From VXNE01 sp965116625 (lineage in GTDB: Bacteria; Pseudomonadota; Gammaproteobacteria; Pseudomonadales; Azotimanducaceae), in NCBI GenBank assembly GCA_965116625.1, contig OZ220717.1, positions 4,216,001 through 4,280,000 on the forward strand: DNA of 64,000 nt, read 5' to 3'. Shown here one piece after another: positions 24,958 through 33,507 of this stretch (its first letter is position 1; the number at the start of each line of letters is the position of its first letter). Made by a program: the position numbers and the translations under genes. The notes beneath the pieces are model-generated. The model was given only the letters and a program-made list of their open reading frames with translations. It did no database searches and had not been told where the DNA came from.

Positions 24958-26231
24958 GTCAGCCGATCCGGTACCGGCTTGGTGCGCTCGACGCGCGTAT
25001 ACCACGGCATGAGAAGGAAGTACGAAAAGTAGAGCAGCGTGAAGACCTGGGCCGCCACCGTGGCAGGGGTCGAAGCGGGTATCGTTCCCAGGTAGCCGAG
25101 GATGAGAAAGCTGACCACGAAGATCGCCAGCATCAGTTTGGACAGCGCGCCCTTGTACCGAATGGAGCGAACGCGGCTGCGGTCGAGCCAGGGCAGGACC
25201 GCGGGGATCAGAATCGCGCCCGCCATCACGATCAGCCCCCAGAACTTGGCGGGGAGGCCGAAAAGCGGGAAGGTGGTGGCCCGCAGCATCGCGTAGAAGG
25301 GCGTGTAGTACCAGACCGGCGCGATGTGTTCAGGCGTCTTCAGGGGGTCGGCCTGCTCGAAGTTCGGCTTCTCGATGAAGTAGCCGAACATTTCAGGCGC
25401 GTAGAACATGACCGCGCAGAACGCGAACAGGAACACGATGAGGGCACGAAAGTCGTGCACCGTGTAATAGGGGTGGAACGGGACGCCGTCCAGCGGTATG
25501 CCGGACGCGTCCTTCCGGTCCTTGATCTCGATGCCGTCCGGGTTGTTCGAGCCGACGTGGTGCAACGTGACGACGTGCAGGAACACGAGGCCCACGAGCG
25601 CCAGCGGCAGCGCGACGACATGCAGCGAGTAGAAGCGGTTCAGCGTGATCTCCGACATCAGGTAGTCGCCCCTGACCCACTGCATCAGGTCCGGGCCGAT
25701 CACCGGCACCGCGCCGACCAGCGAGACGATGACCTGCGCCCCCCAGTACGACATGTTCCCCCAGGGCAGCAGGTAGCCGAAGAACCCCTCCATCATGAGG
25801 ACCAGGTAGATCGCCATGCCAATCAGCCAGAGCAGTTCCCGCGGCTTCCGGTAGGAACCGTATGCCAGCCCGCGAAACATGTGCAGGTAGATAACCAGGA
25901 AGAACGCCGAGGCCCCCGTGGAGTGGATGTAGCGAAGGAGATATCCAAAGTCCACGTCGCGCATGATGTACTCGACGGAGGCGAACGCGCCGTCCCCGCT
26001 CGGCACGTACATCATGGCCAGCCAGATACCACTGACGATCTGAACGACCAGGACAAAGAGGGCGAAGACGCCGAAGTAGTACCAGAAGTTCAGGTTCTTC
26101 GGGGCGTAGTACTTCGTGGCGTGGTACTCGACGGTCTCGGTGAGCGGCATGCGCTCGTCGAGCCAGGCGACGAAACGAACCCAGCGTTCTGCGAGGGGTA
26201 ATCTCCCCGGGCGCCCGGCAGACTCCGCCAT
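24954..26231 (-). CDS. petB: Cytochrome b of the bc1 complex
   Basis: A 425-residue eight-helix quinol oxidase subunit. Haem b His pairs are in the second helix (IHSTGASAFFLVIYLHMF) and fourth helix (FYSLHVVALPLALVGLVFLH). GxWL-type Qo segments and the ef-loop motif PVWYYTPFYAMLRA are present. PVWY in place of PEWY is common in beta- and gammaproteobacteria. It lies between petA and petC in the usual operon. Its first codons overlap a sequence resembling family A (26187-26201). Confidence 0.97.
   Translation of the reverse strand: MAESAGRPGRLPLAERWVRFVAWLDERMPLTETVEYHATKYYAPKNLNFWYYFGVFALFVLVVQIVSGIWLAMMYVPSGDGAFASVEYIMRDVDFGYLLRYIHSTGASAFFLVIYLHMFRGLAYGSYRKPRELLWLIGMAIYLVLMMEGFFGYLLPWGNMSYWGAQVIVSLVGAVPVIGPDLMQWVRGDYLMSEITLNRFYSLHVVALPLALVGLVFLHVVTLHHVGSNNPDGIEIKDRKDASGIPLDGVPFHPYYTVHDFRALIVFLFAFCAVMFYAPEMFGYFIEKPNFEQADPLKTPEHIAPVWYYTPFYAMLRATTFPLFGLPAKFWGLIVMAGAILIPAVLPWLDRSRVRSIRYKGALSKLMLAIFVVSFLILGYLGTIPASTPATVAAQVFTLLYFSYFLLMPWYTRVERTKPVPDRLT
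26187..26201 (+). repeat. Possible remnant of family A at the petA/petB junction
   Basis: TTCTGCGAGGGGTAA is identical over 15 bases to the murC unit at 8534-8578 (TTCTGCGAGGGGTAACCCC). The following bases diverge. It lies in the first codons of petB, about 30 bp past the petA stop, which would match the preference for gene 3' ends. The similarity is short and could be chance. Confidence 0.3.
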
Positions 26232-26232
26232 G

Positions 26233-26844
26233 CTAAGCGGTCTCCTCGTCCTCTCCGATGACGATCAGGTTGTCCGTCTCGAAACGGTAAGGCGGGACCG
26301 GCAGATTGTCCGGCGCCGGCTTGTTCTTGAACACCCTGCCCGCCAGGTCGAAAACCGACCCGTGACAGACGCAGAAGAACTCTCCCTCCTCGCCACGGAA
26401 CTTCGGCGAGCAGCCGAGGTGGGTGCAGAGCCCCAGGTACACGCCGATCTCGGGCCGCCGTGAACGCCACGCATTCTTCGCGTACACCGGTTGCATGTCC
26501 GCGTTTTTCGAATCCGGATCTGCGAGGTCGGCACCTTCGGAGACAAGACGTTCAACGGTTTCGGCTGTTCGCCGTACCACGAATACCGGGCGGCCTCGCC
26601 AGGCAGGTATCGGGCCCAGCATCTCGCCCGGCTTCAACTTCGAGATATCCACCTCGATGGGCGCGCCCAGGGCACGTGCCCTGGCACTGGGATTCCAGGA
26701 AGCGATAAACGGCACTGCCGCCCCGGCGACGCCGATACCGCCGACAACCGCGGTCGATCCGACCAGCAAACGGCGGCGCGCCTTGTCCACGTTGCCCGCG
26801 CCATCCTCGTCGGGACAATCGTCGTGCGACTCTACATCACTCAA
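26233..26844 (-). CDS. petA: Rieske iron-sulfur protein of the bc1 complex
   Basis: A 203-residue 2Fe-2S subunit. A twin-arginine-like N-terminus (RRRLLVGSTAVVGG) anchors and exports it. Cluster ligands are in CTHLGC (140-145) and CVCHGS (158-163). It heads the petABC operon and lies 65 bp from rpsI. Confidence 0.97.
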   Translation of the reverse strand: MSDVESHDDCPDEDGAGNVDKARRRLLVGSTAVVGGIGVAGAAVPFIASWNPSARARALGAPIEVDISKLKPGEMLGPIPAWRGRPVFVVRRTAETVERLVSEGADLADPDSKNADMQPVYAKNAWRSRRPEIGVYLGLCTHLGCSPKFRGEEGEFFCVCHGSVFDLAGRVFKNKPAPDNLPVPPYRFETDNLIVIGEDEETA

Positions 26845-26908
26845 GAGGAAACCTCTCCCTCAACTCAACCAGCGCGTTGCGTTGCGTGACCATAAACGGG
26901 AAACAGCA

Positions 26909-27301
26909 CTAACGCTTGGAGAATTGCGGACGCTTGCGGGCCTTGCGCAGGCCCACCTTCTTGCGTTCCACTTCTCTCGCATCGCGCGTAATGAAACCCG
27001 CTCGGCGCAAATCCGTGCGCAACGTCTCGTCGTACTCGACCAATGCGCGTGCCACGCCGTGACGAATTGCACCCGCCTGACCGGATGCGCCCCCGCCCTT
27101 TACCGTAACCCTGACATCGAACCGGTCCACGACGCCGGCCACCTCCAGCGGCTGCCGGATAATCATGCGGGCCGTTTCACGGCCAAAATACTCGTCGATG
27201 GGCCGACCGTTAACGATGATTCGACCGTTACCGGGAGACATGAACACCCGCGCCGTGGATGTCTTGCGCCGACCGGTGCCATAGCTGTACGGCTCTGCCA
27301 T
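26909..27301 (-). CDS. rpsI: 30S ribosomal protein S9
   Basis: A 130-residue S9 with the standard start (YGTGRRKTSTARVF), VKGGGASGQAGAIRHGVARAL in the middle, and the conserved basic end KRPQFSKR that reaches the decoding site. It follows rplM by 20 bp. Confidence 0.99.
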   Translation of the reverse strand: MAEPYSYGTGRRKTSTARVFMSPGNGRIIVNGRPIDEYFGRETARMIIRQPLEVAGVVDRFDVRVTVKGGGASGQAGAIRHGVARALVEYDETLRTDLRRAGFITRDAREVERKKVGLRKARKRPQFSKR

Positions 27302-27321
27302 TAGATTACTCTCCGCCAGCC

Positions 27322-27759
27322 CTATTGGACCTGTAACTGCAACGGCTTCGGCTGTTGCGCCGAATGGGGGTGCTCGGACCCGGCGTAGACCTTGAGCTTG
27401 CGGAATACTGCCCGGCCGAGCGGATTGCGTGGGAGCATGCCCTTGACCGCTTTCTCGATCACCCGTTCGGGATGCTTCTCAATCATCTCTTCGAAACGTG
27501 CCGCCTTGATGCCACCGGGGTAGCCGCTATGCCGGTAGTAGACCTTGTCCGTGTTTTTCTTGCCCGTGACGCGGACTTTCTCCGCATTCACCACCACGAT
27601 GTAGTCGCCGGTGTCCACATGTGGCGTATACGAGGGCTTGTGCTTGCCGCGCAGCCGCCGGGCGACCGCCGCCGCCAAACGCCCAAGGGTCTGATTCTCG
27701 GCATCCACGACATACCAGTCGTGCTGGACGTCCTGTGGACGCACGCTCAGGGTCTTCAT
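27322..27759 (-). CDS. rplM: 50S ribosomal protein L13
   Basis: A 145-residue L13, with DWYVVDAENQTLGRLA, HVDTGDYIVVVNAEKVRVTG, YRHSGYPGGIK and AVKGMLPRNPLGR. The C-terminal few residues (QQPKPLQLQVQ) are as in long forms. It is preceded by ribosome site GGAG and a 105-bp spacer with zapE. Confidence 0.99.
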   Translation of the reverse strand: MKTLSVRPQDVQHDWYVVDAENQTLGRLAAAVARRLRGKHKPSYTPHVDTGDYIVVVNAEKVRVTGKKNTDKVYYRHSGYPGGIKAARFEEMIEKHPERVIEKAVKGMLPRNPLGRAVFRKLKVYAGSEHPHSAQQPKPLQLQVQ

Positions 27760-27864
27760 CCGGAGGGCCTGAATTTCGGAGGCGCGATTTTACCGGCCGA
27801 CCCCTGCAATCGCAACCAACGTGCGGGTTCCCGGGCGCATTCGGGGACAGGGCACCGGCCGTGG

Positions 27865-28941
27865 TCAGGGCTTGTGCGTGCGTCCGAGATAGTCGGCCGA
27901 ACGCATCTCGCGCAGACGGCTCCGGGTTCGCTCGAATTCCACTTCCAGGCGTTGTCCACGATAGAGACCCCCGATTTCACAGGCGGCCGACAACACGAGA
28001 TTGACGCGCCGGTCGTAGAACTCGTCGACGAGGGCAACAAAGCGCCGCGCCAGGTCCTCTGCGCCGGCGTCGAAACGCGGTACACCGCTTACCAGGACCG
28101 TGTGGAACTCCCGTGAGACCTCGATGTAGTCGTTCGCGCTGCGGGGGCCGCCGCAGATATCCCCGAAGGCGAACCAGGCGGCGCCGTCACCCGAACCCCT
28201 GGCAGGAATCAGGCGGCCGTTGATTTCGATCGACGAGTCCATCTGCCCGCGGGGCGCAAGGGAGGCGAACGAGGCGGCGAGGCGCGCCTCCGTTTCGTCC
28301 GAAGCCGGGTGGAGATAGGTGTCGTCGGCCGCGAGCAAACGCAACCGGTAGTCGACTCCATCACCGATGTGCAGTATCCGCATGTGCGACCCAATGCGTT
28401 CGATGGCCGGCAGGAAACGGCGCCGCTGCAAGCCGTTCTCGTACAGCCGGGACGGTTCGGTGTTCGACGTCGCCACCACGGTGACGCCGCGGTCGAACAG
28501 GCCGCCCAGCAGTTCGCCGAGGATCATGGCGTCGCCGATGTCCGACACCGAGAATTCGTCGAAACAGAGCACGCGTCCCTCCGCGGCCATGCGTGCCGCG
28601 ACATGCTTAAGCGGGTTGGCCACGCCATCCAGCGACTTGAGATCGTCGTGCACGCGACGCATGAAACGGTGAAAGTGCATCCGGTACTTCGCTTCGAATG
28701 GCAGGCACTCGAAGAAGAGGTCCATCAGGTAGGTCTTGCCGCGCCCGACACCACCCCACAGGTAGAGGCCCGCCGGCGGCGCGGTCCGTCGACGCCCCAG
28801 AATCCGGGGCCAAAACGGGGTCTCGACGTCCACGACACGCCGGTGCACGTCGTCCAGAGCCGCCACCGCCTCCGCCTGTCCGGGGTCCCGGATCAAGCCC
28901 CGAGAGACGATATTCCGATCATGGGCTTCCCCCGGCGACAT
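27865..28941 (-). CDS. zapE: Cell division ATPase ZapE (AFG1 family)
   Basis: A 358-residue AFG1-like ATPase that associates with the Z ring. The Walker A is GGVGRGKTYLMD (about 63-74), Walker B VLCFDEFSVSD, and the sensor-like VATSNTEPSRLYENGLQR. Located upstream of rplM-rpsI as in most gammaproteobacteria. Confidence 0.95.
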   Translation of the reverse strand: MSPGEAHDRNIVSRGLIRDPGQAEAVAALDDVHRRVVDVETPFWPRILGRRRTAPPAGLYLWGGVGRGKTYLMDLFFECLPFEAKYRMHFHRFMRRVHDDLKSLDGVANPLKHVAARMAAEGRVLCFDEFSVSDIGDAMILGELLGGLFDRGVTVVATSNTEPSRLYENGLQRRRFLPAIERIGSHMRILHIGDGVDYRLRLLAADDTYLHPASDETEARLAASFASLAPRGQMDSSIEINGRLIPARGSGDGAAWFAFGDICGGPRSANDYIEVSREFHTVLVSGVPRFDAGAEDLARRFVALVDEFYDRRVNLVLSAACEIGGLYRGQRLEVEFERTRSRLREMRSADYLGRTHKP

Positions 28942-28951
28942 GCGCGCGGCG

Positions 28952-30256
28952 TCAGCTTTCGTCGAGTCGCGCCAGCGCCGCCAGGGCGTGCGCCCGCAGC
29001 CCCTCCGCTTCCGCGATGGTGGCCGCGGTTCGCGCCAGTTCGCGCACGCCGCGCCGGCCGATTCGGATCACCGAACTGCGCTTGAGAAAGTCGGCGACGC
29101 CCAGGGGCGATGCGTACCGCGCGGTGCCGAACGTCGGCAGCACATGACTCGGTCCCGCGCTGTAGTCGCCGAGTACTTCCGCGGAATAGCCGCCGAGAAA
29201 GACCGCTCCGGCGTTCCGCACCCGAGGCAGCAATGCCTCGGGATCGGCTACCGCAAGCTGCAGGTGTTCGGGTGCGACGCGGTTCGCGATCGCCACGGCC
29301 TCGTCGAGATTTCGGGTCTTGATCAGCGCACCCCGGGCACAGAGCGAGGCTCCGATGATCCGGGCGCGCGCCATTTCCGGCAGCACTGATTCCATCCGGC
29401 GCGCCACGGCGTCGAGGTAGTCCGCATCGGGGCAAAACAGCAGTGCCTGCGCCGCCGCGTCGTGCTCGGACTGGGAGAACATGTCAAGCACCGTCCAGTG
29501 TACCGGCACGCTGCCATCGGCAACGATCAGCACCTCGCTCGGCCCGGCAATGCTGTCGATCCCCACGGGACCGAACACCTGGCGCTTGGCTGCGGCGACA
29601 TGGGCGCCACCGGGACCGACGATCTTGTCCACCCTGGCAACCGTCTCGGTACCGAAGGCCAGGGCAGCGATGGCCTGTGCCCCGCCGATGGCGAAGACCT
29701 CATCCACGCCGGCGATGTCGAGCGCCGCCAGGACGTGTTCGTTCCGCTCGCCGTTCGGGGCCGGCACCGTCACCGCCACCTCGCGAACGCCCGCCACCCG
29801 CGCGGGAATCACCGTCATCAGAACCGTGGACGGATACGCTGCCTGTCCCCCGGGGACATAGACGCCAACGCGATCAAGGGGCACGAGGCGCTGACCGAGC
29901 CGATTGCCCAGGCCGTCCTCGTATTCGAACGCCCCGCCTTGCTGGAGTTGCAGCTCGTGGTAGCGACGGATGCGCCGCGCTGCCGTGACAAGAGCTTCAG
30001 CCTGCGGTTCGGGCAAGCGCTGTCGACAGTCGGATAGCATCCCGGCGTCGATGCGCAAAGCGTCTACGGCGGGCGCGGCCACGCCATCGAATCGTGCCGT
30101 GTAGTCGAGAAGGGCCGCATCGCCGCGCTCCCGAACATCGCCCAACACCGCGGCGACAGACTCGTCGATTTCGCGCCGGGACGGGTCATCCCAACGTGTG
30201 AGCCTTTCCAGCGCATCATCGAAGCCGCGTGATGCCGTGTCCAGGCGGTTGATCAT
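28952..30256 (-). CDS. hisD: Histidinol dehydrogenase
   Basis: A 434-residue zinc enzyme that performs the last two oxidations of histidine synthesis. Conserved blocks include DRVGVYVPGG, QAIAALAFGTE, DKIVGPGGAHVAAAKRQVFG, IAGPSEVLIVAD, FSQSEHDAAAQAL and the AGPSHVLPT segment with its His. No other his gene is nearby; hisG, usual between murA and hisD in some gammaproteobacteria, is missing. Confidence 0.97.
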   Translation of the reverse strand: MINRLDTASRGFDDALERLTRWDDPSRREIDESVAAVLGDVRERGDAALLDYTARFDGVAAPAVDALRIDAGMLSDCRQRLPEPQAEALVTAARRIRRYHELQLQQGGAFEYEDGLGNRLGQRLVPLDRVGVYVPGGQAAYPSTVLMTVIPARVAGVREVAVTVPAPNGERNEHVLAALDIAGVDEVFAIGGAQAIAALAFGTETVARVDKIVGPGGAHVAAAKRQVFGPVGIDSIAGPSEVLIVADGSVPVHWTVLDMFSQSEHDAAAQALLFCPDADYLDAVARRMESVLPEMARARIIGASLCARGALIKTRNLDEAVAIANRVAPEHLQLAVADPEALLPRVRNAGAVFLGGYSAEVLGDYSAGPSHVLPTFGTARYASPLGVADFLKRSSVIRIGRRGVRELARTAATIAEAEGLRAHALAALARLDES

Positions 30257-30261
30257 GGACT

Positions 30262-30501
30262 CTAGGGGTCGCCTGCGGCCACGGTGCGAATGGTAACCGC
30301 GTGCACGGTCCCGTCGCGGATCAGGTCGCCAATGGCCTCGTAGACCAGTTGCTGCTGCCTGACGCGGCTCAACCCCTTGAAGGCCGCGCTTGCGACCATC
30401 ACGTCGAACCGGTTCCCCTCGCCGGTGACCTCGACCTCGGCCTCTCCGAGGTGATCGCGGATCATGTCCGCAAGGGTCGACTGTCCTATGGGCGCGTTCA
30501 T
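30262..30501 (-). CDS. ibaG: BolA-family protein (IbaG-like)
   Basis: A 79-residue BolA-fold protein linked with glutaredoxins and iron-sulfur handling. Features are a helix-loop (LADMIRDHLGEAEVEVTGEGNRFDVMVAS within residues 10-38), FKGLSRVRQQQLVY and the closing VHAVTIRTV. The ATG at 30501 (MNAPIG) matches the family length; the frame continues upstream. It lies 5 bp before hisD. Confidence 0.85.
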   Translation of the reverse strand: MNAPIGQSTLADMIRDHLGEAEVEVTGEGNRFDVMVASAAFKGLSRVRQQQLVYEAIGDLIRDGTVHAVTIRTVAAGDP

Positions 30502-30627
30502 GGTCAGCGCTGAGGTTATCACGGCCCAGCCGTCATCCATGGCTGCCGGGCCGAACGCCGATGCGCCTGATTGACGCAGCCGTGCCAATGTTGCAATGCT
30601 TGAGGTCACCATTCCGCGAAATCCTCT

Positions 30628-31587
30628 ATGTGGCTTCCCGTCCTGGGTCTGATCGTCGGCTTCATCACTCTGGTGTGGAGTGCGGACCGATTCGTGGCCG
30701 GCGCAGCGGCGACGGCGAACAACATCGGGGTCTCGAAGATTCTCATCGGCCTCACCGTCGTCTCCATCGGCACGTCGGCGCCGGAAATCCTGGTGGCACT
30801 CGCCGCCGCGATTGAAGGCACGTCAATCCTGGCGATAGGCAACGCGATCGGTTCGAACATCGCGAACATCGGGTTGGTGCTGGGCGTCACCGCCATGATC
30901 GCGCCGCTGCCGTTCGCGGCCTCGGTGCTGAAAGTGGAACTGCCCTGGCTGATCGGCGCAACCCTGCTCGCGCTGTTCTGCCTGTACGACCTCTACCTCG
31001 GCGTGGTCGACGGGCTCCTGCTGGTGGCCGGACTGAGCCTGATCATCCACCGGCTGGTGCGGGCGCAGCGGCGGAAACCGGAGCTGCCCGATTCAATCCA
31101 GGAGGAACTGAACGAACTCGAAGACATGCCGATGGCGCGCGCTCTCGTCTACCTCGTAGTCGGTCTGGGCGTGCTGCTCGTGTCCGCGCAGACGCTCGTC
31201 TGGGCGGCGACGGAAGTCGCCGAGTACCTCGGCGTCAGCGAACTCATCATCGGCCTCACCGTGATTGCGATCGGCACGAGTCTGCCGGAACTCGCGGCCA
31301 CCCTGGCCGCCGCCATCAAGGGACATCCGGACATCGCCATCGGCAATGTCGTTGGCTCAAACATCCTCAATATCGTCGCCGTGCTGGCGGTTCCGGCACT
31401 GGTGACGCCCGTGGGCTTCGACACCCACGTGTTGTGGCGGGATTTCGGCACCATGGCCGCGCTGACCCTGCTACTCGTCCTGTTCGCCTACGGACTCGGC
31501 TCGCGGCCGATCATCACGCGCTTTGAAGGATGTGTCCTTGCACTGAGCTGGATCGGCTACAACGCACTGCTATATACCCAGGCATGA
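30628..31587 (+). CDS. Calcium/sodium antiporter, CaxA/YrbG family
   Basis: A 319-residue inner-membrane exchanger with two repeats of five helices. The repeat signatures are IGNAIGSNIANIG (first half) and IGNVVGSNILNIV (second half); both carry the GSN motif for ion binding. It matches the position of yrbG in E. coli, upstream of the kds/lpt genes. kdsD, which normally follows, is missing; kdsC follows directly. Confidence 0.93.
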   Translation: MWLPVLGLIVGFITLVWSADRFVAGAAATANNIGVSKILIGLTVVSIGTSAPEILVALAAAIEGTSILAIGNAIGSNIANIGLVLGVTAMIAPLPFAASVLKVELPWLIGATLLALFCLYDLYLGVVDGLLLVAGLSLIIHRLVRAQRRKPELPDSIQEELNELEDMPMARALVYLVVGLGVLLVSAQTLVWAATEVAEYLGVSELIIGLTVIAIGTSLPELAATLAAAIKGHPDIAIGNVVGSNILNIVAVLAVPALVTPVGFDTHVLWRDFGTMAALTLLLVLFAYGLGSRPIITRFEGCVLALSWIGYNALLYTQA

Positions 31588-32174
31588 AACACCCCGGCGC
31601 CGAGATCTTCACCGCGTCCGCGCTCGCGCTCGCGCGGGACGTCGACCTGCTGATCCTGGATGTGGACGGCGTGATGACGGACGGTCGCCTCTACTACGCG
31701 GATTCCAGCGGCCCGTCGCACGGTGCCCCTGAACAAGAGGGCGAAATCAAGGCGTTCCATGCGCAGGATGGTGCGGCAATCAAGATGCTCCAGGCGGCGG
31801 GTATCCCCGTTGCCGTCATCACCGGCCGCGCGTCCGGGGCCACGGCACGACGCGTGACCGAACTCGGTATCGCCCACGTTTACCAGGGTGTTGAAGACAA
31901 GACCGCCGCCCTCGGCACTCTGTGCAGCGAGTCCGGCATCATGCCGGAGCGAATGGCCCATGCCGGCGACGACATACCGGACCTGGCGCTGTTCGACCGC
32001 GTGGGCATGCGGCTGTCGGTTCCGCGGGCCCACCCGGAGGTCGCCGCGCGAGCGGACTACGTCACTGCGGCCGGCGGCGGCGCCGGCGCGGTGCGGGAAA
32101 TCTGCCACCTCATCCTCATCGCCAAGGGGCTCTGGGAGTCCGCCCTGGCCGAGGCCGGCGCATGGCCCCCGTGA
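31584..32174 (+). CDS. kdsC: 3-deoxy-D-manno-octulosonate 8-phosphate phosphatase KdsC
   Basis: A 196-residue HAD-family phosphatase producing Kdo for LPS. The catalytic motif I is LDVDGVMTDG (about residues 25-34), followed by FHAQDGAAIKMLQAAG, VITGRAS (motif II) and AHAGDDIPDLALF (motif III). The ATG overlaps the antiporter stop (ATGA). It overlaps lptC by 13 bp. Confidence 0.95.
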   Translation: MKHPGAEIFTASALALARDVDLLILDVDGVMTDGRLYYADSSGPSHGAPEQEGEIKAFHAQDGAAIKMLQAAGIPVAVITGRASGATARRVTELGIAHVYQGVEDKTAALGTLCSESGIMPERMAHAGDDIPDLALFDRVGMRLSVPRAHPEVAARADYVTAAGGGAGAVREICHLILIAKGLWESALAEAGAWPP

Positions 32175-32755
32175 TTCGCCGATACGCCGCCGCGGCCATA
32201 TCCGCGCTGGTGCTGACGCTGGTCTACATGTATTCCGGCGAACGGGCACCCGCTCCCCTTCCCCCGGAACTTGCGGATGAACCCGACATCTACATGGAAG
32301 GTGCCACCATCACCAGGTACGGGGCCGACGGGGGTGTTCGCTACCGGCTCCGGGCCGACCGGATCAAGCAGTTCGAGGAACGCAGCGTCACCTATTTCGA
32401 CAACCCGGCCATCCGCCTGAGCCAGAAGTCGGGGCCGCCCTGGGATGCAAACGCCTCGCGCGGGGAGATTCGGGAGCAACCAGGCGACGACGGCGAAACG
32501 GAAGAGCACCTGTTGCTCCGCGACAACGTCGAACTGACGAGGCGATACGACGACGGACGCCTGTTTGCACTGACGACGACGGTGCTCGATGTCTATCCGG
32601 CGAGGCAATACGCCCACACGGACCAAGCTGTTATGATCGAGACTTCCGGCAGCAAGACGACGGCCTCGGGATTCGAGGCCGACATGGAACGCGGATGGAT
32701 GAAGCTGCTATCGGGACCGGGCCGACAGGTCCACGGCGTTATCGAGCCAGACTGA
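32162..32755 (+). CDS. lptC: LPS export protein LptC
   Basis: A 197-residue bitopic protein that bridges the LptBFG transporter and LptA. There is one N-terminal helix (about 8-23) and a beta-jellyroll periplasmic domain (DIYMEGATITRYGADGGVRY; HLLLRDNVELTR; ALTTTVLDVYPARQYAHTDQ). It overlaps kdsC and lptA, so the three genes are likely co-translated. Confidence 0.92.
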   Translation: MAPVIRRYAAAAISALVLTLVYMYSGERAPAPLPPELADEPDIYMEGATITRYGADGGVRYRLRADRIKQFEERSVTYFDNPAIRLSQKSGPPWDANASRGEIREQPGDDGETEEHLLLRDNVELTRRYDDGRLFALTTTVLDVYPARQYAHTDQAVMIETSGSKTTASGFEADMERGWMKLLSGPGRQVHGVIEPD

Positions 32756-33504
32756 CGGATTCCCTGAAACCACCGGCGTCTTCTGCACGGCGCGGACCTA
32801 TCCTGCTCGCGCTACTGGTGCTGGGCTCCGCGGGAGGGCTCACGGGACAGGCGCATGGCCTGCCGGACGACGCCGATCAACCGATACATTTCCGCGCCGA
32901 CAACGTGGAAGGCGATCTTCTCGTAGGCGGGCTCTCGTCGTCCGCGGCCGACGGCGCACCTGGCGACTCCCCGGCCAAGCGGGTGGTGGCCACGGGTTCC
33001 GTGCAGATCGGCCAGGGATCGATGCGCCTCACGGCGGACCGGGTCGTCATCGAGAGCGAAGGCGACCAGATCACCCTGATGGATGCCCGGGGTGACCCCG
33101 CCCACTACCGGCAGCAGACGGAACCCGGCGCAGGATTCATCGAGGCCCGCGCGTCCAACATCGTCTATCGCCCGGCCGACGCGCGCATCGAACTGATCGG
33201 TCGCGCCTTTCTCACCCGCGACAGCGACGAGTTCCGCGGCGACGTCATCACCTACGACATTCGCCTGGGCAAAGTGGTGGCCACCGGCGAAACCGAAGGC
33301 GTCGAAATGATCATTCAGCCCGGGAGCGCGAGGGGGAGCCTTCAGCCCGGGAGCGCGAGGGGGGACCCCTCGCATGAAAACAGCCCCTCGCAAGAGAACA
33401 ACAGTGCGAGGGAGAGCCTTCAGCCGGGGAGCGCGAGGGGAAACCCCTCGCAAGAAAATAGCCCCTCGCATGAAAACAACCCCTCCCAGGCAAACAGCCC
33501 GTAA
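32695..33504 (+). CDS. lptA: LPS transport periplasmic protein LptA with repeat-derived tail
   Basis: LptA forms the beta-jellyroll bridge between membranes. The core shows a hydrophobic signal (ILLALLVLGSAGGLTGQAHG), PIHFRADNVEG, VQIGQGSMRLTADRVVIE and DEFRGDVITYDIRLGKVVATGE. The last 60 or so residues (from about 208) are low-complexity tail: QPGSARG recurs three times, with PSHENSPSQEN-type segments, encoded by family A repeat in a different frame from MurC. The start at 32695 overlaps lptC by 61 bp; a start nearer the signal helix is possible. Confidence 0.9.
   Translation: MDEAAIGTGPTGPRRYRARLTDSLKPPASSARRGPILLALLVLGSAGGLTGQAHGLPDDADQPIHFRADNVEGDLLVGGLSSSAADGAPGDSPAKRVVATGSVQIGQGSMRLTADRVVIESEGDQITLMDARGDPAHYRQQTEPGAGFIEARASNIVYRPADARIELIGRAFLTRDSDEFRGDVITYDIRLGKVVATGETEGVEMIIQPGSARGSLQPGSARGDPSHENSPSQENNSARESLQPGSARGNPSQENSPSHENNPSQANSP
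33314..33490 (+). repeat. Family A copies making the LptA tail
   Basis: Three copies, two complete and one truncated, run TTCAGCCSGGGAGCGCGAGG into a perfect GCGAGGGG/CCCCTCGC hairpin: a half copy at 33314-33339, then 33338-33380 and 33414-33458. Fragments of CCCTCGCA(A/T)GAAAA follow. Orientation is the same relative to the host gene as in murC and murE. The array ends 18 bp before lptB. Confidence 0.9.
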
Positions 33505-33507
33505 CGC

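Noticed and set aside
25250..25320. PVWY instead of PEWY in cytochrome b as a novel feature
   Set aside because: PVWY is known from other beta- and gammaproteobacterial cytochrome b proteins.
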